Notes under the pieces: generated by a model
Told to the model about the DNA's origin: nothing
What the model saw: only the letters and a program-made list of their open reading frames with translations
Database searches by the model: none
Shown: positions 1 to 8,467 of the stretch, piece after piece
How the letters are laid out: each line of letters begins with the position of its first letter
Position numbering within the stretch: position 1 is the first letter of the stretch
Origin: Microbacterium hydrocarbonoxydans
GTDB taxonomy: Bacteria > Actinomycetota > Actinomycetes > Actinomycetales > Microbacteriaceae
Direction: 5' to 3'
DNA: 64,000 bases
Assembly (NCBI RefSeq): GCF_000956475.1
Contig: NZ_JYJB01000006.1
Span: 62,001 to 126,000, forward strand
Position numbers and translations under genes: made by a program

Positions 1-568
1 GCAGCACGGTGGCTCCGGCATCCTTCACCCTGGCGATCTCCTGGCGGAACACGACCTCCATCAGGGGATCCAGGCCGCTCGTGGGCTCGTCGAGGATGTA
101 GAGGTCGGTCGGCACGGCGAACGCCGAGATCAGGGCGACCTTCTGGCGATTGCCCTTCGAATACGCTCGTCCCTTCTTGCGCGGGTCGAACTGGAACGCG
201 GTCTCGAGCCGCTCGCGCTCGCCGCGGTAGGCGGCGCTCTTCACGGACGCGCCGCGCAGCCGAGACAGCAGGTCGATCGCCTCGCCGCCCGAGAGGTTGG
301 GCCAGACGCTGACGTCGCCGGGGACGTACGCGATGCGGCGGTGCAGGTCGGCGGCGTCCTTCCACGGGTCGCGACCGAGCGCCTCGACGGAGCCGGACGT
401 CTTGCGTGCGAGCCCGAGGAGGATGCGGATGGTGGTCGTCTTTCCCGCGCCGTTCGGCCCGAGGAACCCGTGCACCTGGCCCGCCGTGACGGAGAGGTCG
501 AGGCCGTCGAGCGCGTGCACGCGGCCGTAGTGCTTCGCGAGGCCGCTGGTGCGGATCACTGTGTCCAT
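1..568 (-). CDS. ABC transporter ATP-binding protein, ABC-2 drug/export type (C-terminal part outside window)
   Basis: The minus-strand frame starts at the ATG at 568 ([15 protein letters not shown]) and runs off the left edge, so only the first 189 residues are present. They show a Walker A (GPNGAGKT, about residues 36-43), an ABC signature in diverged form ([11 protein letters not shown]) and a Walker B ([13 protein letters not shown]). The ASKHYG-like start and the SKGNRQK signature are typical of ATPases paired with ABC-2 export permeases (multidrug or polyketide exporters) rather than sugar importers. The permease is presumably encoded to the left. This is the only ABC ATPase in the window, and I do not think it serves the carbohydrate importers described below. 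Confidence 0.9.
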   Translation of the reverse strand, partial: MDTVIRTSGLAKHYGRVHALDGLDLSVTAGQVHGFLGPNGAGKTTTIRILLGLARKTSGSVEALGRDPWKDAADLHRRIAYVPGDVSVWPNLSGGEAIDLLSRLRGASVKSAAYRGERERLETAFQFDPRKKGRAYSKGNRQKVALISAFAVPTDLYILDEPTSGLDPLMEVVFRQEIARVKDAGATVL

Positions 569-614
569 GCACGGCACGCTACGCCGATTTCAGAAGTTTG
601 TGAAGAGTGTGAAT

Positions 615-1151
615 TCAGTTGTCTGCGCGGCGGGCCCGATAGGCCGCCACCGCGTTGCGGTTGGCGCACGTGGTGGAGCAGTAGCGCTTCGAGCGGTTAC
701 GCGAGAGATCGAGGGCCAGGGCCTGGCACGTGTCGTCGGCGCAGATGGAGATGCGCGAGCCCTCGTCGGCACGGATCACGTCGATCAGCGCCATGGTCGT
801 CTCGATCAGCACGCGCTCGGCCAGCGGTCGATCGTCGGCCACCGCGTGCAGGTGCCAGTCGAGCCCGTCGTGCGTGGTCAGCCGCGGTGTCAGGATCGCC
901 GACGCGAGGGCCTTGTTGACGGCCTCCGCCATCTCGTCGCGCGGAGCGATGAGCATCGCGCGCAGCTGCGGCCGCAGATCGCGCAGCGATGCGATCTCGG
1001 CGGCGTCACGATCCACGCGCCCGGTGAAGGGGAACTCGGCGAGGAAGGCCTCCTCGTCCGCGGCATCCGTCATCGTGTCTGGATCCTCCGCAGTGTTCAC
1101 GAGCCAGACGGCGGAGCGCAGCGCATCTTCCGTGTCATTGGTGAAGATCAT
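615..1151 (-). CDS. CGNR zinc-finger protein with ABATE domain, putative transcriptional regulator
   Basis: This 178-residue protein has an N-terminal ABATE-like region (about 1-125, with LVNT near the start). Its C-terminal CGNR zinc finger has a Cys pair in ICADDTC and a second pair in YCSTTCANRNAVAAYRARR. The fold is the usual one for small actinobacterial DNA-binding regulators of unknown ligand. It is divergent from the EamA exporter, with only 39 bases between the start codons, so it is a plausible local regulator of that exporter; this is inferred from position. A -10 like TAAGAT ends six bases before the ATG, so the mRNA may be leaderless. Confidence 0.85.
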   Translation of the reverse strand: MIFTNDTEDALRSAVWLVNTAEDPDTMTDAADEEAFLAEFPFTGRVDRDAAEIASLRDLRPQLRAMLIAPRDEMAEAVNKALASAILTPRLTTHDGLDWHLHAVADDRPLAERVLIETTMALIDVIRADEGSRISICADDTCQALALDLSRNRSKRYCSTTCANRNAVAAYRARRADN

Positions 1152-1190
1152 GTTGACATCTTACATCAGCTCCAAGTAGTGTCACATGTC
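1152..1190. promoter_or_regulatory. Overlapping divergent promoters, both apparently leaderless
   Basis: On the plus strand TTGACA (1153-1158), an 18-base spacer and TAGTGT (1177-1182) place the transcription start at or next to the ATG at 1191. On the minus strand GTGACA (1180-1185), a 16-base spacer and TAAGAT (1158-1163) place the start at or next to the ATG at 1151. The two promoters share nearly all of the 39 bases, so polymerase binding at one should exclude the other. No Shine-Dalgarno sequence fits for either gene. Confidence 0.6.
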
Positions 1191-2195
1191 ATGAGCGCAG
1201 TTGCGGATGACATGGTGAAGGTCGCGCCTCGCGGTGGCACGGGGCTCGGGCTGATCACCGCGCTCGGCGCCGCCGTGTCGTTCGGCATGTCGGGCATCTT
1301 CGCCCGGGGTCTCATCGATGCGGGGTGGAGCCCCGGCGCCGCGGTCACGGTGCGCATGTGGGTCGCCGCTCTCGTGCTGCTCGTACCCACGCTCGTGGCG
1401 CTGCGCGGCAGGTGGGGGATGGTCCGTCGGCACGCCGGCATGATCGTCGTCTACGGACTGCTCGCGGTCACGGCTGCGCAGCTGTGCTACTTCCAGGCGG
1501 TGGCGGTGATGGACGTCGGCATCGCCCTGCTCATCGAGTACACCGCCCCGATCGCGGTCGTGCTGTGGCTGTGGTTCCGCCGCGGGGAGAAGCCGACCAG
1601 GCGCAGCCTGCTCGGCGCAGCCGTCGCCTTCATCGGGCTCGTGCTGATGCTCGACATCCTCACCGGCGCGACGGTGAACCTCGGCGGCATCCTGTTCGCC
1701 CTCGGGGCGATGGTCGGAGCCGCGACCTACTTCGTGCTCTCAGCCAAGGCCGACACCGGGTTGCCGCCCATCGCTCTCGCCGGTCTCGGACTGCTGACCG
1801 GGGCGATCGGTCTCACGGTCGCCGGAGTGGTCGGGGTGCTCCCGTTCGAATGGACGACGGCTGACGTCGAGTACAGCGTGGGCAGCGTGCCGTGGTTCGT
1901 GCCCGTGGTCGCGATGGGCGTGATCGCGACGGCCCTCGCGTACTTCCTCGGCATCGCCTCGACGCGCATGCTGGGTTCGCGTCTGTCGTCGTTCGTCGCG
2001 CTCGCCGAGGTGGTCGCGGCCATGGTGTTCAGCGCCCTGATGCTCGGTCAGGTCCCGGGTCTGGCGCAGGCGGTCGGCGGAGCCCTTGTGCTCGCGGGAG
2101 TGGTCGTCGTGAAGCTCGGCGAAACGGATGCCGCTGCGCCGGCGCCGACGGTGGAACCCGTTCCCTCCGAGGAGCTTCCGCGGGTCTCCCGCTGA
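1191..2195 (+). CDS. EamA/DMT-family transporter
   Basis: The 334-residue product is a polytopic membrane protein with about ten hydrophobic segments and two EamA repeats, typical of the drug/metabolite transporter superfamily. Recognisable stretches include LGAAVSFGMSGIFARGL at the start of repeat one and LGGILFALGAMVGAATYFVLSAKA at the start of repeat two. Such proteins export or exchange small metabolites such as amino acids; the substrate cannot be told from sequence. The frame is open further upstream, but the ATG at 1191 fits the promoter and removes an implausible hydrophilic extension; the ATG at 1212 is an alternative. The short acidic and proline-rich tail is cytosolic or disordered. 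Confidence 0.88.
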   Translation: MSAVADDMVKVAPRGGTGLGLITALGAAVSFGMSGIFARGLIDAGWSPGAAVTVRMWVAALVLLVPTLVALRGRWGMVRRHAGMIVVYGLLAVTAAQLCYFQAVAVMDVGIALLIEYTAPIAVVLWLWFRRGEKPTRRSLLGAAVAFIGLVLMLDILTGATVNLGGILFALGAMVGAATYFVLSAKADTGLPPIALAGLGLLTGAIGLTVAGVVGVLPFEWTTADVEYSVGSVPWFVPVVAMGVIATALAYFLGIASTRMLGSRLSSFVALAEVVAAMVFSALMLGQVPGLAQAVGGALVLAGVVVVKLGETDAAAPAPTVEPVPSEELPRVSR

Positions 2196-2254
2196 CGCCG
2201 CCCCCGCCTCGCCGGCGCGTGCACGCCGGAGTCCGTCGTGGGCCCGTCGCGGAA

Positions 2255-2322
2255 TGTATACCGGAGACGCCTTTCGTGCGCTAACCATGGCGGGTAGGGC
2301 GGATTGTGTATACACTGGCCCC
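2255..2322 (+). promoter_or_regulatory. GntR operator pair and leaderless promoter of the methylcitrate operon
   Basis: TGTATAC occurs at 2255-2261 and again at 2307-2313, the second inside the perfect palindrome GTGTATACAC (2306-2315). The spacing between copies is 52 bases, about five helical turns. TACACT (2311-2316) is a good -10 and ends six bases before the ATG at 2323, so the second site covers the -10 of a probably leaderless transcript. FadR-type GntR proteins recognise words of this TGTATACA kind, so negative autoregulation is the simplest reading. Confidence 0.6.
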
Positions 2323-2982
2323 ATGACCCTCGCTGCGGATCGCGTCACTGCGAGCGATCGCGCGTACGCGGACCTGCTCGACGGCATCCAATCCGGCGCC
2401 CTTCCCGCCGGCTTCGTGCTCGGCGAGGTCGAGCAGGCGGCCCGCCTCGGCATCAGCCGCACACCGATGCGCGAGGCCCTGCGCCGGCTCGCCGCCGATG
2501 GGCTCGTGGTGCAGCAGTCTCCTCGCGTCACGGTCGTGGCGGATCTGGATGCCGGCGACATCCGCGCCCTCTTCGAGATCCGTCGGGCACTCGAGGAGAC
2601 CTCGGCTCGGCTTGCCGCCACCCGCGGCGATGCCGGTCTGTTCGCCGAGCTCGCCGAGGAGTTCGCGCACGTCGACCTCTCCGCCGCCGCAGGACGCGAC
2701 GCCTATTACGCCCTCATCGCGCGCTTCGACGCCGCACTCGACGCCGCGGTCGACAACGACTACATCGCCTCGGCGCTGCGCACCGTGCGCACCCACCTCG
2801 TGCGCGTGCGACGGATGGCCCGCGACAAGCCCGCCCGGCTCGCAGCATCCGCCGCCGAGCACCGGACGATCGCCCAGGCCCTCGCCGCCCGCGACGGCGA
2901 CCTGGCCGCCCACGCCACGCACGTGCACCTGCACAATGCGCTCACCGGCATCCTCGAGACCCTCAACGAAGGACAGAAATGA
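2323..2982 (+). CDS. GntR-family (FadR subfamily) regulator of the prp operon
   Basis: The 219-residue protein has an N-terminal winged helix (about 10-72, core [21 protein letters not shown]) and a helical FCD effector domain (about 75-210) with the acidic and histidine residues usual for a metal-dependent ligand pocket. The start at 2323 fits the -10; an upstream in-frame start at 2128 would run through the operators. Its stop overlaps the ATG of prpD by four bases, so it is the first gene of the methylcitrate operon and probably senses a pathway intermediate such as methylcitrate or propionyl-CoA derivatives. The ligand is inferred from context. Confidence 0.85.
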   Translation: MTLAADRVTASDRAYADLLDGIQSGALPAGFVLGEVEQAARLGISRTPMREALRRLAADGLVVQQSPRVTVVADLDAGDIRALFEIRRALEETSARLAATRGDAGLFAELAEEFAHVDLSAAAGRDAYYALIARFDAALDAAVDNDYIASALRTVRTHLVRVRRMARDKPARLAASAAEHRTIAQALAARDGDLAAHATHVHLHNALTGILETLNEGQK

Positions 2983-4511
2983 CCGTCACCCACCACGTCC
3001 GCGTCCACCGCAGCGACGAGAACCTCGAACGCTCCGACCAGCTCGCCTGGAAGATCGCCGAGGTCGCGGTCGACCGGGTCGAGGTCGAGCCCGCCGTCGT
3101 CGACATGATCATCAACCGCATCATCGACAACGCATCCGTCGCGGCGGCATCCCTCACCCGCGCCCCGATCATCGCGGCCCGCGCCCAGGCGTTCAGCCAC
3201 CCCGTCTCCAGCGGCGGCCACGGCGCGAACCTCTTCGGCGCCGCGCTCGAGCGCCGCACGAGCCCGGAATGGGCGGCCTGGGCCAACGGCGTCGCGGTGC
3301 GCGAGCTCGACTACCACGACACCTTCCTCGCCGCGGAGTACTCGCACCCCGGCGACAACATCCCGCCGATCCTCGCGGTCGCGCAGCACGCCGGCAAGGA
3401 CGGCCGCGCGCTGGTGCGCGGCATCGCGACCGGCTACGAGATCCAGATGGATCTGGTCCGCGCGATCTGCCTGCACAGGCACAAGATCGACCACGTCGCG
3501 CACCTCGGCCCCTCGGCCGCGGCGGGCATCGGCACCCTGCTCGGCCTCGACGCCGAGAGCATCTATCAGGCGGTCGGCCAGGCCCTGCACACCACGACCG
3601 CCACCCGCCAGAGCCGCAAGGGCGAGATCTCGACCTGGAAGGCGCACGCTCCCGCCTTCGCCGGGAAGATGGCCGTCGAAGCGGTCGACCGGGCGATGCG
3701 CGGTCAGACCAGTCCCTCGCCGATCTACGAAGGCGAAGACGGCGTGATCGCGTGGATGCTCGACGGCAAGGATGCCGCGTACGAGGTGCCGCTGCCCGCG
3801 GCGGGCGAGCCCAAGCGCGCGATCCTCGACTCGTACACGAAGGAGCACTCGGCCGAGTATCAGGCGCAGGCGTGGATCGACCTTGCGCGCAAGCTCGGCA
3901 CCGAGAACCCGGCCCTTCGCGACCCGGCGAACATCGCATCCATCGTGCTGCACACCAGCCATCACACGCACTACGTGATCGGCTCGGGGGCGAACGACCC
4001 GCAGAAGTACGACCCGACCGCCTCGAGGGAGACCCTCGACCACTCGATCCCGTACATCTTCGCGGTCGCGCTGCAGGACGGCGGATGGCACCACGTCGAC
4101 TCGTACGCCCCGTCGCGGGCCGCGCGGGCGGACACGGTCGAGCTGTGGCACAAGATCACCACGGCGGAGGACGCCGAGTGGACCCGCCGGTATCACTCCG
4201 AGGATCCCGATGTGAAGGCGTTCGGCGGTCGCGTCGAGTTCCGCCTGACCGACGGCACGACGGTGGTCGACGAGATCGCGGTGGCCGACGCGCATCCGCT
4301 CGGCGCGCGTCCGTTCGCCCGCGAGAACTACATCGCGAAGTTCCGCCTGCTCGCCGAGCCCGTGCTCGAGCCCGCCGAGATCGAGCGTTTCCTTGAGCTC
4401 GTACAGCGACTGCCCGAGCTCACGGCCGACGAGGTCGCCGAGCTGTCGATCGTGGCGAGGCCCGGCCTGCTCGAGTCGGTCGACGCGGATGCTCCGAAGG
4501 GGCTGTTCTGA
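2979..4511 (+). CDS. prpD: 2-methylcitrate dehydratase, MmgE/PrpD family
   Basis: This 510-residue protein is full length for PrpD. Family marks include the N-terminal HVRVHRSDE and [17 protein letters not shown], the [11 protein letters not shown] segment, [20 protein letters not shown], and the later [19 protein letters not shown]. PrpD dehydrates 2-methylcitrate to 2-methyl-cis-aconitate in the methylcitrate cycle of propionyl-CoA breakdown; it acts in the cytoplasm. The ATG lies in an ATGA overlap with the regulator gene, which implies translational coupling. No separate aconitase-type hydratase gene is present in the window, so the following step needs an aconitase encoded elsewhere. Confidence 0.93.
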   Translation: MTVTHHVRVHRSDENLERSDQLAWKIAEVAVDRVEVEPAVVDMIINRIIDNASVAAASLTRAPIIAARAQAFSHPVSSGGHGANLFGAALERRTSPEWAAWANGVAVRELDYHDTFLAAEYSHPGDNIPPILAVAQHAGKDGRALVRGIATGYEIQMDLVRAICLHRHKIDHVAHLGPSAAAGIGTLLGLDAESIYQAVGQALHTTTATRQSRKGEISTWKAHAPAFAGKMAVEAVDRAMRGQTSPSPIYEGEDGVIAWMLDGKDAAYEVPLPAAGEPKRAILDSYTKEHSAEYQAQAWIDLARKLGTENPALRDPANIASIVLHTSHHTHYVIGSGANDPQKYDPTASRETLDHSIPYIFAVALQDGGWHHVDSYAPSRAARADTVELWHKITTAEDAEWTRRYHSEDPDVKAFGGRVEFRLTDGTTVVDEIAVADAHPLGARPFARENYIAKFRLLAEPVLEPAEIERFLELVQRLPELTADEVAELSIVARPGLLESVDADAPKGLF

Positions 4512-4524
4512 TGACCGGCGTCGC

Positions 4525-4591
4525 GTCGCAGAATCTCTCTCGTGTCGCAGGGATCTCGGGAATCCCTGCGACCTCGTCGCGATTCTGCGAC
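4525..4591. repeat. Nested inverted repeat between prpD and prpB, inside a possible 33-codon ORF
   Basis: Two perfect 11-base stems are nested. The outer arms are GTCGCAGAATC (4525-4535) and GATTCTGCGAC (4581-4591). The inner arms are GTCGCAGGGAT (4544-4554) and ATCCCTGCGAC (4562-4572) with a 7-base loop. The shared GTCGCAG word gives the element an ordered four-arm look. It lies inside a small frame (4511-4612) whose start overlaps the prpD stop and whose TGA overlaps the prpB ATG. It could set the prpD/prpB expression ratio, act as an RNA processing site, or be an interspersed palindromic repeat; I cannot choose between these. Confidence 0.8.
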
Positions 4592-4611
4592 CAGGTGAAG
4601 GGCGGTCGCTG

Positions 4612-5514
4612 ATGCTGTACTCCACCGTCACCCCCGCCGAGAAGCGGCGACTGTTCCGCGAGCGGCTCGCGAGCGGCGAGCTGCTGCGCTTCCCGGGGGC
4701 GTTCAACCCGCTGAGCGCTCGGCTCATCGAGGAGAAGGGCTTCGACGGCGTCTACATCTCGGGCGCCGTGCTGGCCGCCGATCTCGGGCTCCCCGACATC
4801 GGCCTGACGACCCTCACCGAGGTCGCGGGCCGGGCGAAGCAGATCGCCCGGATGACCGACCTCCCCGCGATCGTCGACGCCGACACCGGCTTCGGCGAGC
4901 CCATGAACGTGGCCCGCACGATCCAGGAGCTCGAAGATGCGGGCCTCGCAGGCACCCACATCGAGGATCAGATCAACCCCAAGCGCTGCGGCCACCTCGA
5001 CGGCAAGAGCGTCGTCGACGAGGACACGGCGATCAAGCGCATCCGCGCCGCAGCCGACGCCCGCCGCGACGAGAACTTCCTCATCATGGCGCGCACCGAC
5101 ATCCGCGCGATCGAGGGGCTGGATGCCGCGATCGACCGGGCCAAGGCGCTCGTGGACGCCGGGGCGGATGCCGTCTTCCCCGAGGCGATGCGCACGCTCG
5201 ACGAGTTCGAGGCGATGGCGACCGCGCTGGACGTGCCGATCCTCGCCAACATGACCGAGTTCGGCAAGAGCGAGCTGTTCTCGGTCGAGCAGCTGCGCGG
5301 TGCGGGCGTGAACATGGTGATCTGGCCGGTCTCGCTGCTGCGCATCGCCATGGGCGCCGCCGGTCGTGCGCTGGATACGCTGAACGACGAGGGGCATCTG
5401 ACCTCGAAGCTCGGCGAGATGCAGCACCGCGCCGATCTCTACGACCTGATCGACTACGAGTCGTACAACCACTTCGACTCGGGCGTCTTCAACTTCACAC
5501 TCACGAAGGAGTGA
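4612..5514 (+). CDS. prpB: 2-methylisocitrate lyase
   Basis: The 300-residue product belongs to the isocitrate lyase/PEP mutase superfamily. It has the PrpB active-site loop KRCGH (residues 124-128), the metal-binding VDADTGFG (about 88-95) and GAVLAADLGLPD near the N-terminus. It splits 2-methylisocitrate into pyruvate and succinate, the last step of the cycle. I chose the ATG at 4612, which overlaps the stop of a small upstream frame; the longer in-frame start at 4393 lies inside prpD and is not credible. It is followed three bases later by prpC. Confidence 0.93.
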   Translation: MLYSTVTPAEKRRLFRERLASGELLRFPGAFNPLSARLIEEKGFDGVYISGAVLAADLGLPDIGLTTLTEVAGRAKQIARMTDLPAIVDADTGFGEPMNVARTIQELEDAGLAGTHIEDQINPKRCGHLDGKSVVDEDTAIKRIRAAADARRDENFLIMARTDIRAIEGLDAAIDRAKALVDAGADAVFPEAMRTLDEFEAMATALDVPILANMTEFGKSELFSVEQLRGAGVNMVIWPVSLLRIAMGAAGRALDTLNDEGHLTSKLGEMQHRADLYDLIDYESYNHFDSGVFNFTLTKE

Positions 5515-5516
5515 CC

Positions 5517-6650
5517 ATGACCGAGCCGGACATCAAGAAGGGCCTCGCAGGAGTCGTCGTCGACACGACCGCGATCTCGAAGGTCAATCCCGAGACCAAC
5601 AGCCTGCTGTACCGCGGGTACCCCGTGCAGGAGCTGGCCGCGACGCAGCCGTTCGAGGCCGTCGCGTACCTGCTCTGGAACGGGGAGCTGCCGGATGCCG
5701 CGCAGCTCGCCGATCTGCGTGCCACCGAACGCGCGCATCGTGCTCTCGCCGCCGAGGTGAAGGCCGTGATCGACCTGATCCCCCTCAGCGCGCACCCGAT
5801 GGACGAGGTGCGCACGGCGGTCAGTGCGATCGGCGCCTCCGACCCCGGCGCCGGCGGCTCGGTGCTGAACGCGGGCGGCAGCCCTGCCGAGAACCTCGAG
5901 CGCAGCATCCGCCTCTTCGCCGCCCTGCCCGCGATCGTCGCCTACGGTCAGCGCCGTCGTCGCGGTGAGGACATCATCGCTCCGCGCGACGACCTCGACT
6001 ACTCGGCCAACTTCCTCTGGATGACCTTCGGCGAAGAGCCCGACCCCGTCGTCGTCGACGCGTTCAACCGCTCGATGATCCTGTACGCCGAGCACTCCTT
6101 CAACGCCTCGACGTTCACGGCGCGGGTGATCACCTCGACGCTCAGCGACCTGTACTCCGCGGTCGTGGGCGCGATCGGCGCGCTCAAGGGACCGCTGCAC
6201 GGCGGTGCGAACGAGGCGGTGCTGCACATCTTCGACGAGATCGGCTCGGCCGACAACGTCGTGCCCTGGCTGGATGCGGCGCTCGCCGAGAAACGCAAGA
6301 TCATGGGCTTCGGACATCGCGTGTACAAGAAGGGCGACTCGCGTGTGCCCACCATGAAGGCCGCGCTCGACACCCTCGTGGAGCACTACGGGCGCGAAGA
6401 CGTCGCGGAGCTGTACGACGCTCTCGAAAGCGAGTTCGTCGCTCGCAAGGGCATCTACCCGAACCTCGACTACCCCTCGGGCCCGGCGTACAACCTGATC
6501 GGATTCGACACCCTCACCTTCACGCCGCTGTTCGTCGCCGCCCGGGTCACCGGCTGGACCGCCCACGTGATCGAGCAGGCCGGCGCGAACGCGCTCATCC
6601 GCCCGCTCTCGCACTACGACGGGGTCGACGAGCGGCACGTAGAGCGCTGA
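5517..6650 (+). CDS. prpC: 2-methylcitrate synthase (citrate synthase family)
   Basis: The 377-residue protein is a short-type citrate synthase. The catalytic histidines are visible in AEHSFNAST (His193), GPLHGGANE (His228) and MGFGHRVYK (His267). The C-terminal region NLDYPSGPAYNLIGF and the TGWTAHVIEQ end are typical of 2-methylcitrate synthases. It condenses propionyl-CoA with oxaloacetate. The start at 5517 has AAGGAG upstream; a GTG six bases earlier overlaps the prpB stop. Plain citrate synthase activity cannot be excluded from sequence, but the place in a prpD-prpB operon supports PrpC. A hairpin terminator follows at once. Confidence 0.92.
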   Translation: MTEPDIKKGLAGVVVDTTAISKVNPETNSLLYRGYPVQELAATQPFEAVAYLLWNGELPDAAQLADLRATERAHRALAAEVKAVIDLIPLSAHPMDEVRTAVSAIGASDPGAGGSVLNAGGSPAENLERSIRLFAALPAIVAYGQRRRRGEDIIAPRDDLDYSANFLWMTFGEEPDPVVVDAFNRSMILYAEHSFNASTFTARVITSTLSDLYSAVVGAIGALKGPLHGGANEAVLHIFDEIGSADNVVPWLDAALAEKRKIMGFGHRVYKKGDSRVPTMKAALDTLVEHYGREDVAELYDALESEFVARKGIYPNLDYPSGPAYNLIGFDTLTFTPLFVAARVTGWTAHVIEQAGANALIRPLSHYDGVDERHVER

Positions 6651-6663
6651 GCCTCTTCCCGCA

Positions 6664-6700
6664 GCCCCTCACCATGGGCAGATCTCCCCAGGTGAGGGGC
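6664..6700 (+). terminator. Hairpin terminator after prpC
   Basis: GCCCCTCACC (6664-6673) pairs with GGTGAGGGGC (6691-6700). After a bulged A, TGGG (6675-6678) pairs with CCCA (6687-6690). The stem is thus 14 pairs with an 8-base loop. No T-run follows, as is common in high-GC actinobacteria. Confidence 0.75.
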
Positions 6701-6834
6701 CTGGTGGGCGCCCGGCCGGGCGGTACTCTGAAGGGGTTCCCGGTCGCGCGCACGGCGACGGGGAGGGGGTCACCTCTTCCAGGTGACGAAGAGCACAGCG
6801 GATGCCGCGTCAGCGGCGTCCAGGAAGAGCAGCC

Positions 6835-8256
6835 ATGAACGAGACGCCGGAGAACCCGCGACCCGACCAGCCCGAGCCGACTCCGCCGCCGGCGTACCAG
6901 CCCGAGCCGGTTCAGCCTCCTGCTCCGTACCAGCCAGAGCCGGTTCAGCCGCCCGCTCCGTATCAGGCGGAGCCCCCCGTGTTCGATCCGAACGCGCAGC
7001 CGGCCGCGCCTGCAGACCCCTATGCGGCACCTGCTGATCCGAACGCGTATCCGGGTGCGGCTCCTGCGTATCCCGGTGCTGGCGCTCCTGCTGATCCGAA
7101 CGCGTATCCGGGTGCTGCTCCTGCGTATCCCGGTGCTGGCGCTCCTGCTGACCCGAACGCCTACCCGGGTGCGGCTCCGGCGTATCCGGGGGCTGCGGCG
7201 CCGGGGTCTGCAGGCCCCGGCGATCCCAACGCTCCCTACCCCGGCGCATACCCCGCGGCCGGCTTCACGCCGGCTCCCAAGAAGCCGATGCCGAAGGGGC
7301 TGCTGATCGGGCTCATCGCGGGAGGCGCCGTCGTGGTGCTCGCGATCGCGGCCGCCGTGATCGTCCCGATCGTGACGCGCCCGCCCAAGCTCTCGGCGTC
7401 CGACTACGTCGAGGAGTATCTGACGGCGCTCGCCGACGGTGACGCCGAGAAGGCGCTGACCTACGTCGAGAACTACGGCGGCGACGACCTCCTCACCGCC
7501 GACGTGCTCAAGGAGTCGCTGAAGCTCGGCAAGATCGACAAGATCAAGGTGGGCGAGGTGTCGGAGGGCGACTATGGCGACACCGAGGTGCCGGTCACGT
7601 TCACCATCGGCGACACCAAGGTCGACCGCACCTTCGACGTCAGTGCGAACTATGACGGCACGGAGCTCACGATCATCGACGGCCTGGTCTCGTTCTCGGG
7701 CCTGTACGGCTTCGAAGGCCTCGGACTGACGGTGAACGGCGCTGAGGCGTCGACAGAATCCCAGTACGTCTTCCCCGGCACGTACCAGCTCGCGGTGGGA
7801 CCAGAGGAATTCGCGATCGAGGGCGAGAGCACCGTCGTCGTCGCCAACGACGAGGACACCGAGGCGCTGTACGAGGTCAAGCCGATCCTCAGCGAGGCGG
7901 GCACCGCGTCGTTCCGCGAGCTCGTGAAGGCGTCCTTCGCCGAGTGCCTCGCGATGAAGACGCTCGACACTCCGTGCGGGATGAACACGAGCACCATGAG
8001 CCAGGACGGCTACACGCCGGTCGACGGCACGGTCACCCGCACGATCGACGCCGAGAACCAGTCGACTCTCGACAACCTCGAGCCGTACGTGAGCGAGCGC
8101 GCGATCGTGACCACCTATGACTACTGGAGCGTCGACATCACGCTTCAGGCGTCGAACGGCTCGTCGACCGAGCCCTTCGAAGTCCTGTTCGGTGGAGAGA
8201 TCCTGACACCCAAGGTCGACTTCTCGGCCGAGACGCCGGCCGTCATCTGGGAGTGA
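6835..8256 (+). CDS. Membrane-anchored protein with proline-rich repeat N-terminus, function unknown
   Basis: The 473-residue product has three parts. Residues 1-150 are disordered and rich in Pro, Ala and Tyr, with two 11-residue YQPEPVQPPAP units and three 19-residue PADPNAYPGAAPAYPGAGA units. Residues 155-180 form one transmembrane segment after PKKPMPKG. Residues 185-473 form an extracytoplasmic domain with DYVEEYLTALADGDAEKALTY, which recalls the small helical lumenal domains of many actinobacterial membrane proteins. Topology N-in, C-out fits a lysine before and few charges after the segment. The start at 6835 has AGGAAG seven bases upstream; an in-frame ATG at 6802 is possible. No link to sugar use is visible. 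Confidence 0.75.
   Translation: MNETPENPRPDQPEPTPPPAYQPEPVQPPAPYQPEPVQPPAPYQAEPPVFDPNAQPAAPADPYAAPADPNAYPGAAPAYPGAGAPADPNAYPGAAPAYPGAGAPADPNAYPGAAPAYPGAAAPGSAGPGDPNAPYPGAYPAAGFTPAPKKPMPKGLLIGLIAGGAVVVLAIAAAVIVPIVTRPPKLSASDYVEEYLTALADGDAEKALTYVENYGGDDLLTADVLKESLKLGKIDKIKVGEVSEGDYGDTEVPVTFTIGDTKVDRTFDVSANYDGTELTIIDGLVSFSGLYGFEGLGLTVNGAEASTESQYVFPGTYQLAVGPEEFAIEGESTVVVANDEDTEALYEVKPILSEAGTASFRELVKASFAECLAMKTLDTPCGMNTSTMSQDGYTPVDGTVTRTIDAENQSTLDNLEPYVSERAIVTTYDYWSVDITLQASNGSSTEPFEVLFGGEILTPKVDFSAETPAVIWE
7030..7200 (+). repeat. Three tandem 57-bp coding repeats
   Basis: Three near-identical 57-bp units code for residues 66-122 of the proline-rich membrane protein (PADPNAYPGAAPAYPGAGA). A shorter two-unit 33-bp repeat lies upstream at about 6895-6960. 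Copy number is likely to vary between strains by recombination or slippage. Confidence 0.85.
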
Positions 8257-8271
8257 TCGCACCCGGATGAG

Positions 8272-8320
8272 GAGCGGGGCCGACCGGGCTGCGACGCGCA
8301 GCACCCGGTCGGCCCCGCTC
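8272..8320 (+). terminator. Strong hairpin terminator
   Basis: A perfect 17-base stem (8272-8288 with 8304-8320, GAGCGGGGCCGACCGGG and its complement) has a 15-base loop that itself pairs CTGCG with CGCAG. TCTGTC follows. It separates the membrane-protein gene from the first LacI gene. Confidence 0.85.
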
Positions 8321-8427
8321 TCTGTCATCCGGCGCCCGGCGCCCGCGACGTGCGGCGCATCCGCTTCCCTCTGCACCGGACAGCGGACGTGCGCCGCTAG
8401 AGTGAGCGAGGAATCGGAGTGCTTCTG

Positions 8428-8435
8428 CAACGTTG
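8428..8435. promoter_or_regulatory. LacI-type half-palindrome upstream of lacI-1
   Basis: CAACGTTG is a perfect 8-base palindrome 33 bases before the regulator start. The same AACGTT core appears twice in the large inverted repeat at 15139-15170, in front of the GH51/GH43 transport operon. This suggests that the regulator at 8468 controls itself and that operon. Confidence 0.5.
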
Positions 8436-8467
8436 TTGAACAAGCACGGAATCAGGGGGCGATGCTC

